This document shows positions 1-8,426 of a stretch of DNA of 39,724 nucleotides, one piece after another; positions within the stretch are counted from its first letter, which is position 1; each line of letters starts with the position of its first letter. Source of the DNA: Halieaceae bacterium. GTDB taxonomy: Bacteria > Pseudomonadota > Gammaproteobacteria > Pseudomonadales > Halieaceae. The stretch is taken from assembly GCA_016744355.1 (NCBI GenBank), contig JADGEN010000015.1, positions 1 through 39,724 on the forward strand, in the 5' to 3' direction. The translations under genes were made by a program, and so were the position numbers. The notes beneath the pieces were generated by a model, which worked only from the letters and a program-made list of their open reading frames with translations, was not told the origin of the DNA and searched no databases.

Positions 1-124
1 CATCCAGACCGCGCATCACCAAGGTGCTCGCGCAGGGCAAAATATCCTCATCGACATACCACTGCATACGTTGATGCAGCTCTGAAAAATCGAGGGTGTT
101 CTCATGTACCTGTATTTCAGACAT
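1..124 (-). CDS. Serine hydrolase / class C beta-lactamase-like protein, N-terminal fragment
   Basis: This gene runs off the left edge; only the first 41 codons are visible, starting at the ATG at 122-124. The N-terminus contains LHQRMQWYVDEDILP followed by ASTLVMRG, which resembles the opening of beta-lactamase-related serine hydrolases (penicillin-binding-protein-like esterases). The catalytic SxxK and YxN motifs would lie outside the window, so the function cannot be verified here. A GGAG stretch lies about 10 nt upstream, inside the end of msrB. Only 5 nt separate it from the msrB stop, so the two are probably co-transcribed. The family call rests on similarity to remembered N-termini and is moderate at best. 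Confidence 0.5.
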   Translation of the reverse strand, partial: MSEIQVHENTLDFSELHQRMQWYVDEDILPCASTLVMRGLD

Positions 125-129
125 CCGTG

Positions 130-510
130 CTATTCTCCGTCAAGTTTAATGGACACGCTATTAATACAGTACCGTAGCCCTGTGGGGTCGGGACCATCGG
201 TAAATACATGCCCAAGGTGTGAGCCACATTTTTCGCAGCTAACTTCTGTGCGAAGCATACCGTGGCTTGAGTCTGTGTCTTCTTTGATCGCGCCCTGATT
301 GGCCGGCATAAAGAAACTTGGCCAACCGCAACCCGCATCGAATTTAGACTCAGATTGAAACAGCGGTTCTCCACAACACTTACAATGGTAAACACCCTGC
401 TCTTCACTATTCCAATACTCACCGGAAAACGGCCGCTCTGTACCCTTCTCACGGCACACGCTATATTCTTCTGGCGTTAGTTTTTCACGCCAATATTCAT
501 CATCTTTCAT
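130..510 (-). CDS. msrB: Peptide-methionine (R)-S-oxide reductase MsrB
   Basis: This enzyme reduces the R-epimer of methionine sulfoxide in oxidised proteins, normally recycled by thioredoxin in the cytoplasm. The 126-residue product is the usual length for a single-domain MsrB. Two CxxC pairs (C43/C46 and C92/C95) form the structural zinc site of the zinc-containing subclass. The catalytic Cys is C115 in RYCINSVSI, and C61 in the [10 protein letters not shown] motif is a candidate recycling Cys. An in-frame TTG at 520-522 extends the reading frame by four codons. The ATG at 508-510 is preferred because GGAGAG lies just upstream of it. The gene sits 23 nt downstream of the AcoX-type kinase gene and 5 nt upstream of the hydrolase fragment. 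Confidence 0.95.
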   Translation of the reverse strand: MKDDEYWREKLTPEEYSVCREKGTERPFSGEYWNSEEQGVYHCKCCGEPLFQSESKFDAGCGWPSFFMPANQGAIKEDTDSSHGMLRTEVSCEKCGSHLGHVFTDGPDPTGLRYCINSVSIKLDGE

Positions 511-533
511 CGCTCTCTCCAATAAAAAAATAC

Positions 534-1700
534 CTAAGCCATGGTAGCCAGACGATATAGAATCTTGTCCTGGTAACCTGTTACAACAGATCTATAGCCG
601 CTAAGTGCGACATCCAACTCTGGGTCATTCGTATCCAACAATAGCGGTCTGCCCTGCAGTGCCGAAATTTTCGACTTGGCGGCTACTATCTGTATATTTT
701 CAAGTCCTACTGTTTTTATGACGGCAGCAGATATCTGCTGATTCCCACGCCCAAACACATGCCCCTGCCCTCCGATTACCGTTACGATAATTTTCATCGG
801 GCCCTGTGCTGCACTCAAAAGATCCATTAATTGTACTTCGCATGCGTCGTTAAGTAAGAGTTGACCTGCACGAATCACATCCACACCTAATAAAGTATTC
901 TGCAGACCCAACTGGGACATAATAGCTGCGGTTGTGGACCCTGGACCGATTATATAAGTGCAATCGTCGTCCATGACCTCCACCATCCAGGCGGCAATAT
1001 CGGCCGCTGCTAACTCTGAACTTTCAACCCCACCAACTTTGGTGTGCTGTAAAAATCGCCCTTCGGCAGGCACCAGCATTTCACCATAGAACCTGCTTTT
1101 CACCACATTCTCTCGAAAAGCCTTCTCGTCGATATCTCTTACCTCCTGAGGCGCTAAGCCCACTAGCCCACCCTTTACAAGCTCTACAAGAAGCTCTCCT
1201 GCGGCTTCGGGAGATACCGCAAATACGCCCGAATGCATTTTCACACCGGCGGGAATCCCCAGTACGGGAAAAGAATCACCCAGTACGTCAAAAATATCGC
1301 GTGCGGTACCGTCTCCACCTACAAAAACAATGATGTCGACGCTCCTGTCAGCCAGAGCAGATACAGCATTACGCGTATCATCCGCGTTGGAACGGTCAGT
1401 TTGACTGGAGCCGGCCACTTCGCATTGGAGGCCCAGAGAGTCAAGTACCACCTGCCCCATATCACCACCCCAACAGACAAATCGAACAGCATCTGCGCAA
1501 TGTACAAGCGGCGAGAGAGCTCTTTGCGCGCGCAGGTGGCTGCGAGCCATGCCATCGGTTGCGCCTATGTCATTTAGCAGTACGGATTGTGGTAGATCGT
1601 CACTGCCCTTTAACGCCAAGGAGCCACCCATACCGGCAACAGGATTAACAATGAAGCCTATAGAGAGGACATGTTGCTGTTGGCTGTGCTCAGTCGTCAC
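534..1700 (-). CDS. ATP-NAD kinase / AcoX-family protein
   Basis: This 388-residue protein belongs to the NAD-kinase-like superfamily. It has an N-terminal [13 protein letters not shown] segment and the hallmark GGDGTARD loop at about residues 128-135, which binds nucleotide phosphate in NAD and diacylglycerol kinases. At 388 residues it is longer than a canonical NAD kinase (about 290-300) and fits the AcoX-like branch, whose substrate is not well defined. The start is a GTG at 1698-1700 lying inside the last codons of pdxB (11-nt overlap), which implies translational coupling. Whether it makes NADP or acts on another substrate cannot be told from sequence. The link to pdxB and epmC is positional only. 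Confidence 0.8.
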   Translation of the reverse strand: MTTEHSQQQHVLSIGFIVNPVAGMGGSLALKGSDDLPQSVLLNDIGATDGMARSHLRAQRALSPLVHCADAVRFVCWGGDMGQVVLDSLGLQCEVAGSSQTDRSNADDTRNAVSALADRSVDIIVFVGGDGTARDIFDVLGDSFPVLGIPAGVKMHSGVFAVSPEAAGELLVELVKGGLVGLAPQEVRDIDEKAFRENVVKSRFYGEMLVPAEGRFLQHTKVGGVESSELAAADIAAWMVEVMDDDCTYIIGPGSTTAAIMSQLGLQNTLLGVDVIRAGQLLLNDACEVQLMDLLSAAQGPMKIIVTVIGGQGHVFGRGNQQISAAVIKTVGLENIQIVAAKSKISALQGRPLLLDTNDPELDVALSGYRSVVTGYQDKILYRLATMA

Positions 1701-2835
1701 TGTTACATCCCATTGCGGTTAAAATGTACTGGTCGCAGGGGCTGGCCGGTTTCGTCATTACACGGGCGCCATACACTTCTCTGCGGCTGCGATAGTCTCT
1801 GCGTAGACGATCGAAATTAGCTGTCTTTGTATTGTCGCTAAGGCCAACTACAGATTCACGCAATAAGCGGTCATCTTCTGACAAGGTATAATTGTGCAGT
1901 AACAGCGCGCGCAACAGCGCAGCCCCGCTCAAGCCACTTGAAAGATGAATGTCTGGCATCGCTGTGCCATCGCCCTGCCCGCTTACCGAACCAGCAGCGT
2001 TAGTACTTTTGAGCCATGCATCGCGTAGCATTCTGGTCGCCAGCAGTTTTCCGTCTCTGGAGTATCCGGCGATATGTGCGGTGCCGAAACGAACCTGAGC
2101 CAGTAGGACCTCGCTCACCAGTGGCTCTTGTTCCCATACGTCCAGAATTGTAATGGGCGCATCATCTTCCGCTAATCGTTGCTGTAAGGCGAAATTATCT
2201 ATAACAGCACCACGGCTGGCATTTATGAGTAACGAGCTCTGCGCTACTTGCGCTAGTTCATCGCGGCCTAGCAAGTGATAACTTGGCCAGGGCGCTTTAT
2301 TAGTCAGCTCTGCATGCACGCTAATAACATCGCAACGCAGCACCTCATACAAGGATGCGGGGTTGGAAATTTGATCTGGGTCTAGCCAGGGGTCGTACAC
2401 CAGGTAGTTAATGCGTAGCTCTGCAAGACGTTTCGCCAGTAAGCGACCAATATTGCCATAGCCTATAATACCTACAGTGCCGCCAGTAAATAGCTGCTCA
2501 AGTCTATGATCCACTGCCCCCACAGCACCGAGAACATATTCAACCACGGAGTTGGCATTTGAGCCTGGAGCATGCGCAAATGCAATACCTGCACGCTCGA
2601 GATATTGCGTATCTACATGATCAATACCACTAGTGGCAGTACCGACAAACTTGACCGATGTTCCTTTCAGCAGCTCTTCGTTTACTGTGGTTACAGAACG
2701 GACTAATAACACATCTGCGTCGTGTAAATCGCAGTTTTTCAAGTCCCGGCCCTTTACCCTGTGTACGGTTCCCAGCTGCCCAAGATACTCTGTAAGCCCT
2801 TCCATGTTCTCATCGGCAACAATTTTAGAACTCAT
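1690..2835 (-). CDS. pdxB: Erythronate-4-phosphate dehydrogenase PdxB
   Basis: This cytoplasmic enzyme oxidises 4-phosphoerythronate in the DXP-dependent pyridoxal 5'-phosphate pathway. The 381-residue length matches the family. It is a D-2-hydroxyacid dehydrogenase fold. The substrate-domain motif GTATSGIDHVD lies near residues 65-75, the Rossmann loop GIIGYGNIG near 122-130, and NASRGAVID plus LDVWEQEP carry the usual Arg and Glu. The catalytic His lies in AHIAGYS, and a PdxB-type C-terminal dimerisation domain follows. The ATG at 2833-2835 is preceded by a near-perfect AAGGAGG ribosome binding site about 8 nt upstream. It lies 14 nt behind epmC and overlaps the kinase-like gene by 11 nt. 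Confidence 0.95.
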   Translation of the reverse strand: MSSKIVADENMEGLTEYLGQLGTVHRVKGRDLKNCDLHDADVLLVRSVTTVNEELLKGTSVKFVGTATSGIDHVDTQYLERAGIAFAHAPGSNANSVVEYVLGAVGAVDHRLEQLFTGGTVGIIGYGNIGRLLAKRLAELRINYLVYDPWLDPDQISNPASLYEVLRCDVISVHAELTNKAPWPSYHLLGRDELAQVAQSSLLINASRGAVIDNFALQQRLAEDDAPITILDVWEQEPLVSEVLLAQVRFGTAHIAGYSRDGKLLATRMLRDAWLKSTNAAGSVSGQGDGTAMPDIHLSSGLSGAALLRALLLHNYTLSEDDRLLRESVVGLSDNTKTANFDRLRRDYRSRREVYGARVMTKPASPCDQYILTAMGCNSDD

Positions 2836-2849
2836 ACATATCGCCTCCT

Positions 2850-3437
2850 TTACTGGAGTTCAGATAGGGGGAAACACAGGGTACTGAGCTCATCGCTAGT
2901 GTCGAACTTTCTGCATAACGCTTTAAAAAAAATAGAACCATCTTGTGGCAAGCCGTGCCCCGCCCAGTATTTTGCCTGTGTAATAACGCGTTGTTTAAAA
3001 GCACCTTCACTATCCGATTGGGAGTCCTGAGCATTCAGGTTGTCGATACTAATTCGAAAGCGGTGAGCACAGGCTTTGGCAAAAAACCACTCTAGCGCCT
3101 GGGGCTTATATTCGACGTTCTCGAAAGCTCTTTGTTGCGATGTGTTACGACCATCTGGTGCATACCAATAGCCAAAATCCTCCTGCTTGCGCCTTGCGCT
3201 GCCGGCAATACACCAATGGGCTACCTCGTGTAATGCACTGGCGAAGAAGTCTTCACGATAGCGAAGCACGTTAAACTGCCCCGTACTGGCAGCTGGTTGA
3301 TACAAGGGTTCGCTATATCCACCTTGTAGTATCGCATTAGAGCTTTCACAAAAGCAGTCGGAAAACACTTGCTCCAGTGTCTGTGCTGTCAACAATCGAG
3401 CACTTGGCGCTTGCAGTGTTGCGGCAGCAGCATTCAT
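2850..3437 (-). CDS. epmC: Elongation factor P hydroxylase EpmC (YfcM family)
   Basis: EpmC hydroxylates the lysyl-lysine side chain of elongation factor P after EpmA/EpmB have modified it, the last step of a modification that helps ribosomes through polyproline stretches. The 195-residue product has the HEVAHW motif (HExxH, residues 70-74), the putative metal site of the family, and the conserved region around FGYWYAPDGR. Its ATG shares an ATGA overlap with the tusA stop, so translation is probably coupled. No epmA, epmB or efp lies in the window. An alternative ATG four nucleotides downstream is out of frame. Confidence 0.92.
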   Translation of the reverse strand: MNAAAATLQAPSARLLTAQTLEQVFSDCFCESSNAILQGGYSEPLYQPAASTGQFNVLRYREDFFASALHEVAHWCIAGSARRKQEDFGYWYAPDGRNTSQQRAFENVEYKPQALEWFFAKACAHRFRISIDNLNAQDSQSDSEGAFKQRVITQAKYWAGHGLPQDGSIFFKALCRKFDTSDELSTLCFPLSELQ

Positions 3438-3694
3438 TCGCCATCGCCCTGTTTTTGCAAAAGATAGTAATACTTTCCATCACGTTCATCCTGCAGCAAA
3501 AGTTCATGTCCCAGGAAGGCGCAAAATTTGGGAATGTCGCGGGTGGTTGCAGGGTCAGTCGCCCATATTTCAATCACGTCACCCTGGGTAACGTCACGGA
3601 TTTTATTGTGCAACATCATCACCGGTTCAGGGCAAAACAGGCCGCTGGTATCAAGTGTGTGATTCGGGCTTAAAAATGCGTTTGAACTATTCAT
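3434..3694 (-). CDS. tusA: Sulfurtransferase TusA
   Basis: This 86-residue protein belongs to the TusA/SirA family, which relays persulfide sulfur from IscS toward tRNA wobble-uridine thiolation and other sulfur acceptors. The signature CPxP is present as LDTSGLFCPEP, with the sulfur-carrying Cys at C21. The downstream MMLHNKIRD segment is typical of true TusA. The ATG is at 3692-3694; a GGAG lies about 11 nt upstream, rather far away. The gene lies 8 nt behind the yheU-like gene and overlaps epmC by 4 nt. Two neighbours (TusA, EpmC) thus concern translation fidelity. Confidence 0.92.
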   Translation of the reverse strand: MNSSNAFLSPNHTLDTSGLFCPEPVMMLHNKIRDVTQGDVIEIWATDPATTRDIPKFCAFLGHELLLQDERDGKYYYLLQKQGDGE

Positions 3695-3702
3695 AAATCA
3701 GG

Positions 3703-3945
3703 TTACTCCGACAGCAAGGCTTGTGCGCTGTCGTGTTCCACCAGGTCCCACTGTTCGCTGTCTGAATCATACATGAGCATGATGCGGGAAGCGTCAAGTT
3801 GCTCACGCAGTCTGCCCACTTTCTCATCTAAAGTGAGCTCTTTGGCACCATAATCTGTACCATCCCGACTGGCGAATTCCTCAAGCAAGGCACGCAAGGT
3901 TTGCTGCGCCAGCTGCGACGTGGGTACTTCAATAAACTGCGCCAT
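3703..3945 (-). CDS. YheU-family (UPF0270) small protein
   Basis: This 80-residue protein aligns with the YheU/UPF0270 family through a core reading REx/SRDGTDYG, then LTLDEKVGRLREQL, then a short hydrophobic strand. The family is widespread in gammaproteobacteria and its role is unknown. The ATG at 3943-3945 corresponds to the usual family start, but no good ribosome binding site lies directly before it. Instead a TAA stop is the immediately preceding codon in the same frame, ending a 14-codon upstream reading frame that has a good binding site. Translation is therefore probably started by reinitiation after the leader. Confidence 0.8.
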   Translation of the reverse strand: MAQFIEVPTSQLAQQTLRALLEEFASRDGTDYGAKELTLDEKVGRLREQLDASRIMLMYDSDSEQWDLVEHDSAQALLSE

Positions 3946-3990
3946 TTACGCATCAACTCGTTGTGAGCCAAGCTTACTGAAAGTTTTCAT
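3946..3990 (-). CDS. Putative 14-residue leader peptide upstream of yheU-like gene
   Basis: A 14-codon frame encodes MKTFSKLGSQRVDA. Its ATG at 3988-3990 is preceded by AAGGA with 7 nt spacing, a much better ribosome binding site than the one before the yheU-like ATG. Its TAA (3946-3948) is followed with no gap by that ATG, in the same reading frame. This is visible in the sequence. That it is translated and couples or attenuates the downstream operon is inference. The peptide has no run of one amino acid that would suggest classical attenuation. I recognise no family for it. Confidence 0.45.
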   Translation of the reverse strand: MKTFSKLGSQRVDA

Positions 3991-4024
3991 GGTGATGTCC
4001 TTCTGAAATACGTCAATGCGCGCT

Positions 4025-4053
4025 AATATACGACCTGCGTTAACGAATGTGGA
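4025..4053 (-). promoter_or_regulatory. Candidate sigma-70 promoter for leader-yheU-tusA-epmC-pdxB unit
   Basis: Reading the minus strand, TCCACA (4048-4053; four of six -35 positions) is followed after 17 nt by TATATT (4025-4030; five of six -10 positions). Transcription would start near 4018, about 28 nt before the leader-peptide ATG. The same AT-rich segment reads TAATAT on the plus strand and may also serve the divergent regulator gene. Confidence 0.45.
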
Positions 4054-4059
4054 GCCTAA

Positions 4060-4584
4060 TTGGTGGAAACTTCTTATATCATAACTTTTATTGGCGATGA
4101 TCGCCCCGGTCTGGTTGAGCAGCTCTCCCGCGTGATCGAGGAAAATCGCGGCAACTGGCATGAAAGCCAACTCTCACAGCTTGGCGGAAAATTTGCCGGG
4201 CTTGTGCTGGTTACGTTACCTGAAGGCGGTGCCTCCACTCTGGAAACAGCCTTGAAAGCGTTATCCGCGGATGGTATCAGCGTGCGGGTTACGCCGTGTA
4301 GTGCCAGCGTAAGTATTCCTTCGGCAAGAAAGGTAACTCTCTCTATACTCGGCCCGGACCGTCTCGGTATCGTCAGGGAAATTTCCCAGGCACTGGCAGC
4401 ACACGACGTTAACGTAGTGGAAATGGACAGTTTGGTTAGCAGTGCCCCTATGAGTGCCGAAATGCTATTTCAGGCGCGTATTGATGCTGAAATTCCAAAG
4501 GAAACAAATCTTGATGACCTGTCAGACACGCTGGATGATATTGCCAACCAGATGACTCTGGATATTTCACTGGAGTCCGTCTAG
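4060..4584 (+). CDS. GcvR-like regulator with two ACT domains
   Basis: This 174-residue protein carries two ACT domains. The first opens with YIITFIGDDRPGLVEQLSRVI (about residues 6-26) and the second with VTLSILGPDRLGIVREISQAL (about 92-112). The architecture matches the glycine cleavage system transcriptional repressor GcvR, which binds glycine and antagonises GcvA in enteric bacteria. No gcv genes lie nearby, so the regulatory target is not supported by context. The start is either the TTG at 4060 or the adjacent GTG at 4063. GGAG at 4051-4054 gives spacings of 5 and 8, slightly favouring the GTG. Its TAG stop overlaps the stop of the convergent membrane protein gene. Confidence 0.8.
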   Translation: MVETSYIITFIGDDRPGLVEQLSRVIEENRGNWHESQLSQLGGKFAGLVLVTLPEGGASTLETALKALSADGISVRVTPCSASVSIPSARKVTLSILGPDRLGIVREISQALAAHDVNVVEMDSLVSSAPMSAEMLFQARIDAEIPKETNLDDLSDTLDDIANQMTLDISLESV

Positions 4585-4805
4585 TCGTGCTGCTTGCCTC
4601 TTAGTTTGCGCAGCCCATTCAATAGCGTTACTCCAATGGCGGCAAAAACAATAATGACTCCCGCCCCAATGGCGACCGCGTAGAATAGGTTCAGCATCTC
4701 CTCCACCGATAGCTCAAACTGGTCAGTAGCGACCCAGATCAAGCTACTCATGGCCAGCACGCCCAGAATCACTGTGCGAATAAAACGCCTGTTAGCCTTG
4801 CTCAA
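4581..4805 (-). CDS. Small inner-membrane protein, unknown function
   Basis: This 74-residue protein has a basic N-terminus (MSKANRRFIR), two predicted membrane helices (about residues 10-26 and 40-63) joined by an acidic loop, and a basic C-terminal tail ending RKLRGKQHD. I recognise no family. The start is a TTG at 4803-4805. It is supported by TAGGAG six to seven nt upstream, and the TAG of that site is the aroC stop codon, so the gene is probably translated by coupling to aroC. The next in-frame ATG would remove the first helix. Its stop shares the palindrome CTAG with the stop of the regulator gene on the other strand. Confidence 0.65.
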   Translation of the reverse strand: MSKANRRFIRTVILGVLAMSSLIWVATDQFELSVEEMLNLFYAVAIGAGVIIVFAAIGVTLLNGLRKLRGKQHD

Positions 4806-4814
4806 GTTTAACTC

Positions 4815-5948
4815 CTACAAGGTGTGAGGTTTTTCATTATCGGCGGCAGAATCCGTGGCCGACGGCACCACAGGAGTGTCAACCTGAACTCCGGCATTTT
4901 GTGCCCGGTTACGCAGCACGTGATCCATTAGCACCAAAGCCAGCATTGCTTCAGCAATTGGTGTGGCGCGAATACCTACACAGGGGTCATGCCGACCGTG
5001 GGTCACCACTTCAATTGCATTGCCAGCGCTGTCTATGGAGGCACCCGGTAAACGTACGCTAGAAGTGGGCTTTAGAGCAATACTGACAGTGATATCCTGA
5101 CCGCTGGAAATACCACCCAACACACCACCTGCATTGTTGCTGAGAAACCCCGCCGGGGTTATTTCGTCACGATGCTCACTGCCACGGTGTTCTACGCAGG
5201 AAAAACCAGCGCCAACTTCAACTCCCTTGACAGCGTTGATACTCATCATCGCGCTGGCAATTTCTGCGTCCAGTCGATCGAATACCGGCTCACCAAGCCC
5301 CGGCATTACACCTGTGGCCACGACATTTATTCTCGCGCCTATAGAGTCGCCACTTTTATTAAGGGCTGCCATAAAATCTTCCATCTCGGGTATCTTGGCA
5401 GAATCAGGGCAGAAAAATGGATTATTTTCGACAACACTCCAATCGAGTACCTCGGCCTTGATTGGTCCTAATTGAGCGAGGTAGCCACGAACCTGAATTC
5501 CGAAGTGTTGGTTCAAGTATTTTTTTGCCACGGCCCCGGCAGCAACCCGCATAGCCGTCTCACGTGCGGAGGACCGCCCCCCTCCCCTATAGTCCCGTAC
5601 ACCGTATTTCTGAGTGTAGGTATAATCTGCATGGGCCGGTCTAAAAGTATCCTGGATGTTTGAATAGTCTTTTGATCGCTGATCTGTATTTTCAATGAGC
5701 AAACCGATCGGTGTGCCAGTCGTTCTCCCCTCAAACACACCCGAGAGTATCTTGACTTCGTCAGCTTCGCGTCTCTGTGTTGTGAAGCGGGATGTACCTG
5801 GCTTACGACGATTAAGGTCATGCTGTAAATCTGAACTGTCAAGCTCAAGCCCCGGGGGGCAACCGTCAATAATACAGCCAAGCGCTGGACCATGGCTCTC
5901 GCCAAAGCTGGTCACGGTGAATAATTTACCAATGGAATTGCCAGACAT
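4815..5948 (-). CDS. aroC: Chorismate synthase AroC
   Basis: AroC converts 5-enolpyruvylshikimate 3-phosphate to chorismate using reduced FMN, the last common step of the shikimate pathway. The 377-residue protein opens with [16 protein letters not shown], where the catalytic His sits. It contains [14 protein letters not shown] and [20 protein letters not shown], all signature segments of the family. It is slightly longer than the usual 350-365 residues because of an extended acidic C-terminal tail after residue ~355. The ATG at 5946-5948 has AAGG about 10 nt upstream. It follows prmB by 61 nt; prmB-aroC is a common gammaproteobacterial pair. Confidence 0.96.
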   Translation of the reverse strand: MSGNSIGKLFTVTSFGESHGPALGCIIDGCPPGLELDSSDLQHDLNRRKPGTSRFTTQRREADEVKILSGVFEGRTTGTPIGLLIENTDQRSKDYSNIQDTFRPAHADYTYTQKYGVRDYRGGGRSSARETAMRVAAGAVAKKYLNQHFGIQVRGYLAQLGPIKAEVLDWSVVENNPFFCPDSAKIPEMEDFMAALNKSGDSIGARINVVATGVMPGLGEPVFDRLDAEIASAMMSINAVKGVEVGAGFSCVEHRGSEHRDEITPAGFLSNNAGGVLGGISSGQDITVSIALKPTSSVRLPGASIDSAGNAIEVVTHGRHDPCVGIRATPIAEAMLALVLMDHVLRNRAQNAGVQVDTPVVPSATDSAADNEKPHTL

Positions 5949-6009
5949 TTTAAATGCTACCTTTTGATCTAAAGCTTCGAGCTAGAATGAATTGTGCCTA
6001 TTGTACCGC

Positions 6010-6930
6010 TTATCCCGCAAAACTTGCGCCAAATTGCTGTAACTCTTTCGCGCTCAGAGCGAAAACACCGTGTCCACCACTTGCGAATTCCAACCAGGTG
6101 AAAGGTACTTTGGGGTAAAGCTTTTCGAGGTCTGGCCAGCTATTGCCCACTTCAACAATCAATAATCCATTGTCACTAAGATAAGATCCCGCGCGCTGAA
6201 GTATCTGGCGAGTGATCGCCAGGCCATCAGGCCCAGAACCCAGTGCGAGCTCCGGCTCATGGTGATACTCAGCGGGCATCATGCCCAGATCGCTGGCATT
6301 CACATAGGGTGGATTACTGAGAATGATGTCGTACTTGGCAGGCTCAATCGCCTCAAACAAATTTGAATGTATAAAGGAGACACGTTCCTCTAATCCCAGC
6401 AGGCCGGTATTGTCCCTGGCAAGTTGCAATGCTTGTTGATCCAAATCTGCAAGATCAACCTTCAGCTGCGGAAAATGGTGGGCCGCTGCCAAGCCAATGC
6501 AACCGCCACCACAACACAGGTCCAAAATACGTCCAGGCTCAGCCCCTTGATACCAAGGCTTGAATTCATTCAATATCAATTCAGCAATAGGAGAGCGTGG
6601 AATAATCGCCCGCTCATCACATTTAAACTCCAACCCGGCAAACCAGGCGCGCCCAAGTAGATAGGGCAAAGGTATATGCTCGGCTACTCGGCGTTCCAAC
6701 AATAGCTTGAGCTGTTGCCATGCAGCCGGTTTCAGAGCGTGAGGTAGCACTTCGTCGCTGGAGTTCAGCGGCAGTTGGCTGATAGAAAGCACCAGCTGCA
6801 AGGCCTCGTCCCACGCATTATCGGTACCGTGTCCATAAAATACGTCACTGTTCTCCAGCGCATTGACACAATATTGTAGTGCCTCACCGACGGTTTCAGG
6901 GGGTTGAGCCATTTTCGTTTGAGTAGTCAT
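6010..6930 (-). CDS. prmB: Ribosomal protein L3 N5-glutamine methyltransferase PrmB
   Basis: PrmB methylates a glutamine of ribosomal protein L3 using S-adenosylmethionine. The 306-residue protein has the PrmB/PrmC-type N-terminal helical domain, a Rossmann methyltransferase motif I at ILDLCCGGGCIGLAAA (about 135-150), and the glutamine-binding NPPY motif at residues 206-209. PrmB is preferred over the release-factor enzyme PrmC because of the long N-terminal region, the IPRSPIAELI segment and the neighbouring aroC. The ATG is at 6928-6930. It is divergent from folE. Confidence 0.92.
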   Translation of the reverse strand: MTTQTKMAQPPETVGEALQYCVNALENSDVFYGHGTDNAWDEALQLVLSISQLPLNSSDEVLPHALKPAAWQQLKLLLERRVAEHIPLPYLLGRAWFAGLEFKCDERAIIPRSPIAELILNEFKPWYQGAEPGRILDLCCGGGCIGLAAAHHFPQLKVDLADLDQQALQLARDNTGLLGLEERVSFIHSNLFEAIEPAKYDIILSNPPYVNASDLGMMPAEYHHEPELALGSGPDGLAITRQILQRAGSYLSDNGLLIVEVGNSWPDLEKLYPKVPFTWLEFASGGHGVFALSAKELQQFGASFAG

Positions 6931-7034
6931 TGCTACAGTTTAACCCATAGTAAGTCAGAAGCCGTATTTGCCTTGCCAGAAAGAGGTTGATACCATCGCC
7001 GGCCGCATTTGGGTTGATAAAAGGAGATGGCACG

Positions 7035-7583
7035 GTGCAAGACAGCTGGGCAAAAATAATTACTGATATCGGTGAAGACCTCAATCGCCCAGGCTTGGTG
7101 GACACACCCAAGCGCGCTGCGAAAGCATTCGAATTTCTCACCCGAGGCTACAACCAGTCTGTGGATGAGGTGGTAAACAATGCTCTTTTCCCATCAGATT
7201 CGGATGAAATGGTATTGGTGCAGGATGTAGAAATGTACTCTCTGTGCGAACACCATGTTCTACCCTTTATTGGGAAATGTCATGTCGCTTATATACCTAC
7301 GGGTAAGGTTCTGGGCCTGTCTAAGGTTGCGAGAATTGTCGATGTGTTTGCCAGACGTCTACAGATTCAAGAAACCCTCACCCGGCAAATTGCTGAAGCA
7401 ATTATGGACGTCACCGAAGCCCAGGGGGTTGGCGTTATCATTGAAGCGCAGCACATGTGCATGATGATGCGAGGAGTCGAGAAGCAAAATTCGCTAATGA
7501 AAACTTCTGCTATGTTAGGCACTTTTCGCAGTTCGCAAAAAACTCGCGAAGAGTTTTTGTCGCTACTGCAACTAAGAGGCTAG
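7035..7583 (+). CDS. folE: GTP cyclohydrolase I FolE
   Basis: FolE converts GTP to 7,8-dihydroneopterin triphosphate, the first step of folate synthesis. The predicted product is 182 residues, typical for bacteria. The zinc ligands are C71 and H74 in [10 protein letters not shown] and C142 in [11 protein letters not shown]; the VEKQNS segment follows. The reading frame is open from a TTG at 6987. The GTG at 7035-7037 is chosen because AAGGAG lies at 7021-7026 with 8 nt spacing and the product then starts where homologues do. The ATG at 7027 is in another frame. The 3' end overlaps the convergent hydrolase gene by 12 nt. Confidence 0.95.
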   Translation: MQDSWAKIITDIGEDLNRPGLVDTPKRAAKAFEFLTRGYNQSVDEVVNNALFPSDSDEMVLVQDVEMYSLCEHHVLPFIGKCHVAYIPTGKVLGLSKVARIVDVFARRLQIQETLTRQIAEAIMDVTEAQGVGVIIEAQHMCMMMRGVEKQNSLMKTSAMLGTFRSSQKTREEFLSLLQLRG

Positions 7584-8426
7584 AAAACGGCTTATTCTGG
7601 TTGCCACAGTGGCTGCGGCCTCTTCCATGTGAAAATGGTGCCCACCCTGCACGACTTCAGTACTAAAATTTGAGATATGCCGCTCGGCTTCGGCCCTGAT
7701 GTCAAACGCATGAGCGAGGCCATTTTCTGCCTGAAGAAGCAAGGTGGGCATTGACAGGTTTTCGAGTATCGCCCTGTTTTGCCCGTGTGTCAGCTTTACG
7801 GCCGAAGCTCCAAATAAACGCGGATCACTGATCCACATATAACCCTCGTCACGGCGTTGCAGGCTTCTCTGCGCCAATAACTGGGCCGCTTCAAGGTTCA
7901 GGTCGCCTTTGGTCCTTGCGGCCAGGGCTTCATCCATCGTGGGATATAAACGGCCCTCTCGTAGCAATCCACGGGGTTTGTCTTTGAGAAACTTGGCCAG
8001 CTGGTTTGAGAACTCGGATTCGGCTATCGCCTGAGGTGCCACTGCATCTAGTAGAACCAGATGATTTACCCGGTCGGGAATAACACTTGCAAGAATGCTG
8101 CTAATCATAGCCCCACGTGAGTGCCCCATGAGTTCAAAATCATTCCAACCCAGTTGCTTAATTACTCCCATAATCTCTGGAAGGTCGTCCCATATCTGGT
8201 AACTGGCGTCTTCAGAGCGCCTGCTGCTTTTTCCGTGACCAGTCAGATCGAGAGCTACAATGTGATATTCCACCAATAGGGGCGCAAGGACCGCGAAACT
8301 TGCTGCATTGTCCAGCCAGCCATGTAGTGCCAACAGCGGTGGCTTCCCCACATCACCCCAGCACAGGCCTTCGATGCAAAGGCCGTTTACCACCCAGCTT
8401 TCCTGCTGGGCTGTGCGCTCACTCAT
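7572..8426 (-). CDS. Alpha/beta-fold hydrolase
   Basis: This 284-residue protein has the alpha/beta hydrolase layout. The oxyanion HGW(L)D motif is at about residues 35-39, the nucleophile elbow GHSRG at 101-105 with S103, and the catalytic His is likely in GGHHFHME near residue 262. [11 protein letters not shown] is the strand/loop shared with epoxide hydrolase and serine esterase families. No signal peptide is seen, so it is probably cytoplasmic. The substrate cannot be named. Its ATG overlaps the sixA stop as ATGA, so the pair is coupled, and its end overlaps the end of folE on the other strand. Confidence 0.85.
   Translation of the reverse strand: MSERTAQQESWVVNGLCIEGLCWGDVGKPPLLALHGWLDNAASFAVLAPLLVEYHIVALDLTGHGKSSRRSEDASYQIWDDLPEIMGVIKQLGWNDFELMGHSRGAMISSILASVIPDRVNHLVLLDAVAPQAIAESEFSNQLAKFLKDKPRGLLREGRLYPTMDEALAARTKGDLNLEAAQLLAQRSLQRRDEGYMWISDPRLFGASAVKLTHGQNRAILENLSMPTLLLQAENGLAHAFDIRAEAERHISNFSTEVVQGGHHFHMEEAAATVATRISRFLAS

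Noticed and set aside
6987-7034. Upstream TTG start for folE
   Set aside because: AAGGAG at 7021-7026 is correctly spaced for the GTG at 7035, and the resulting length fits FolE.
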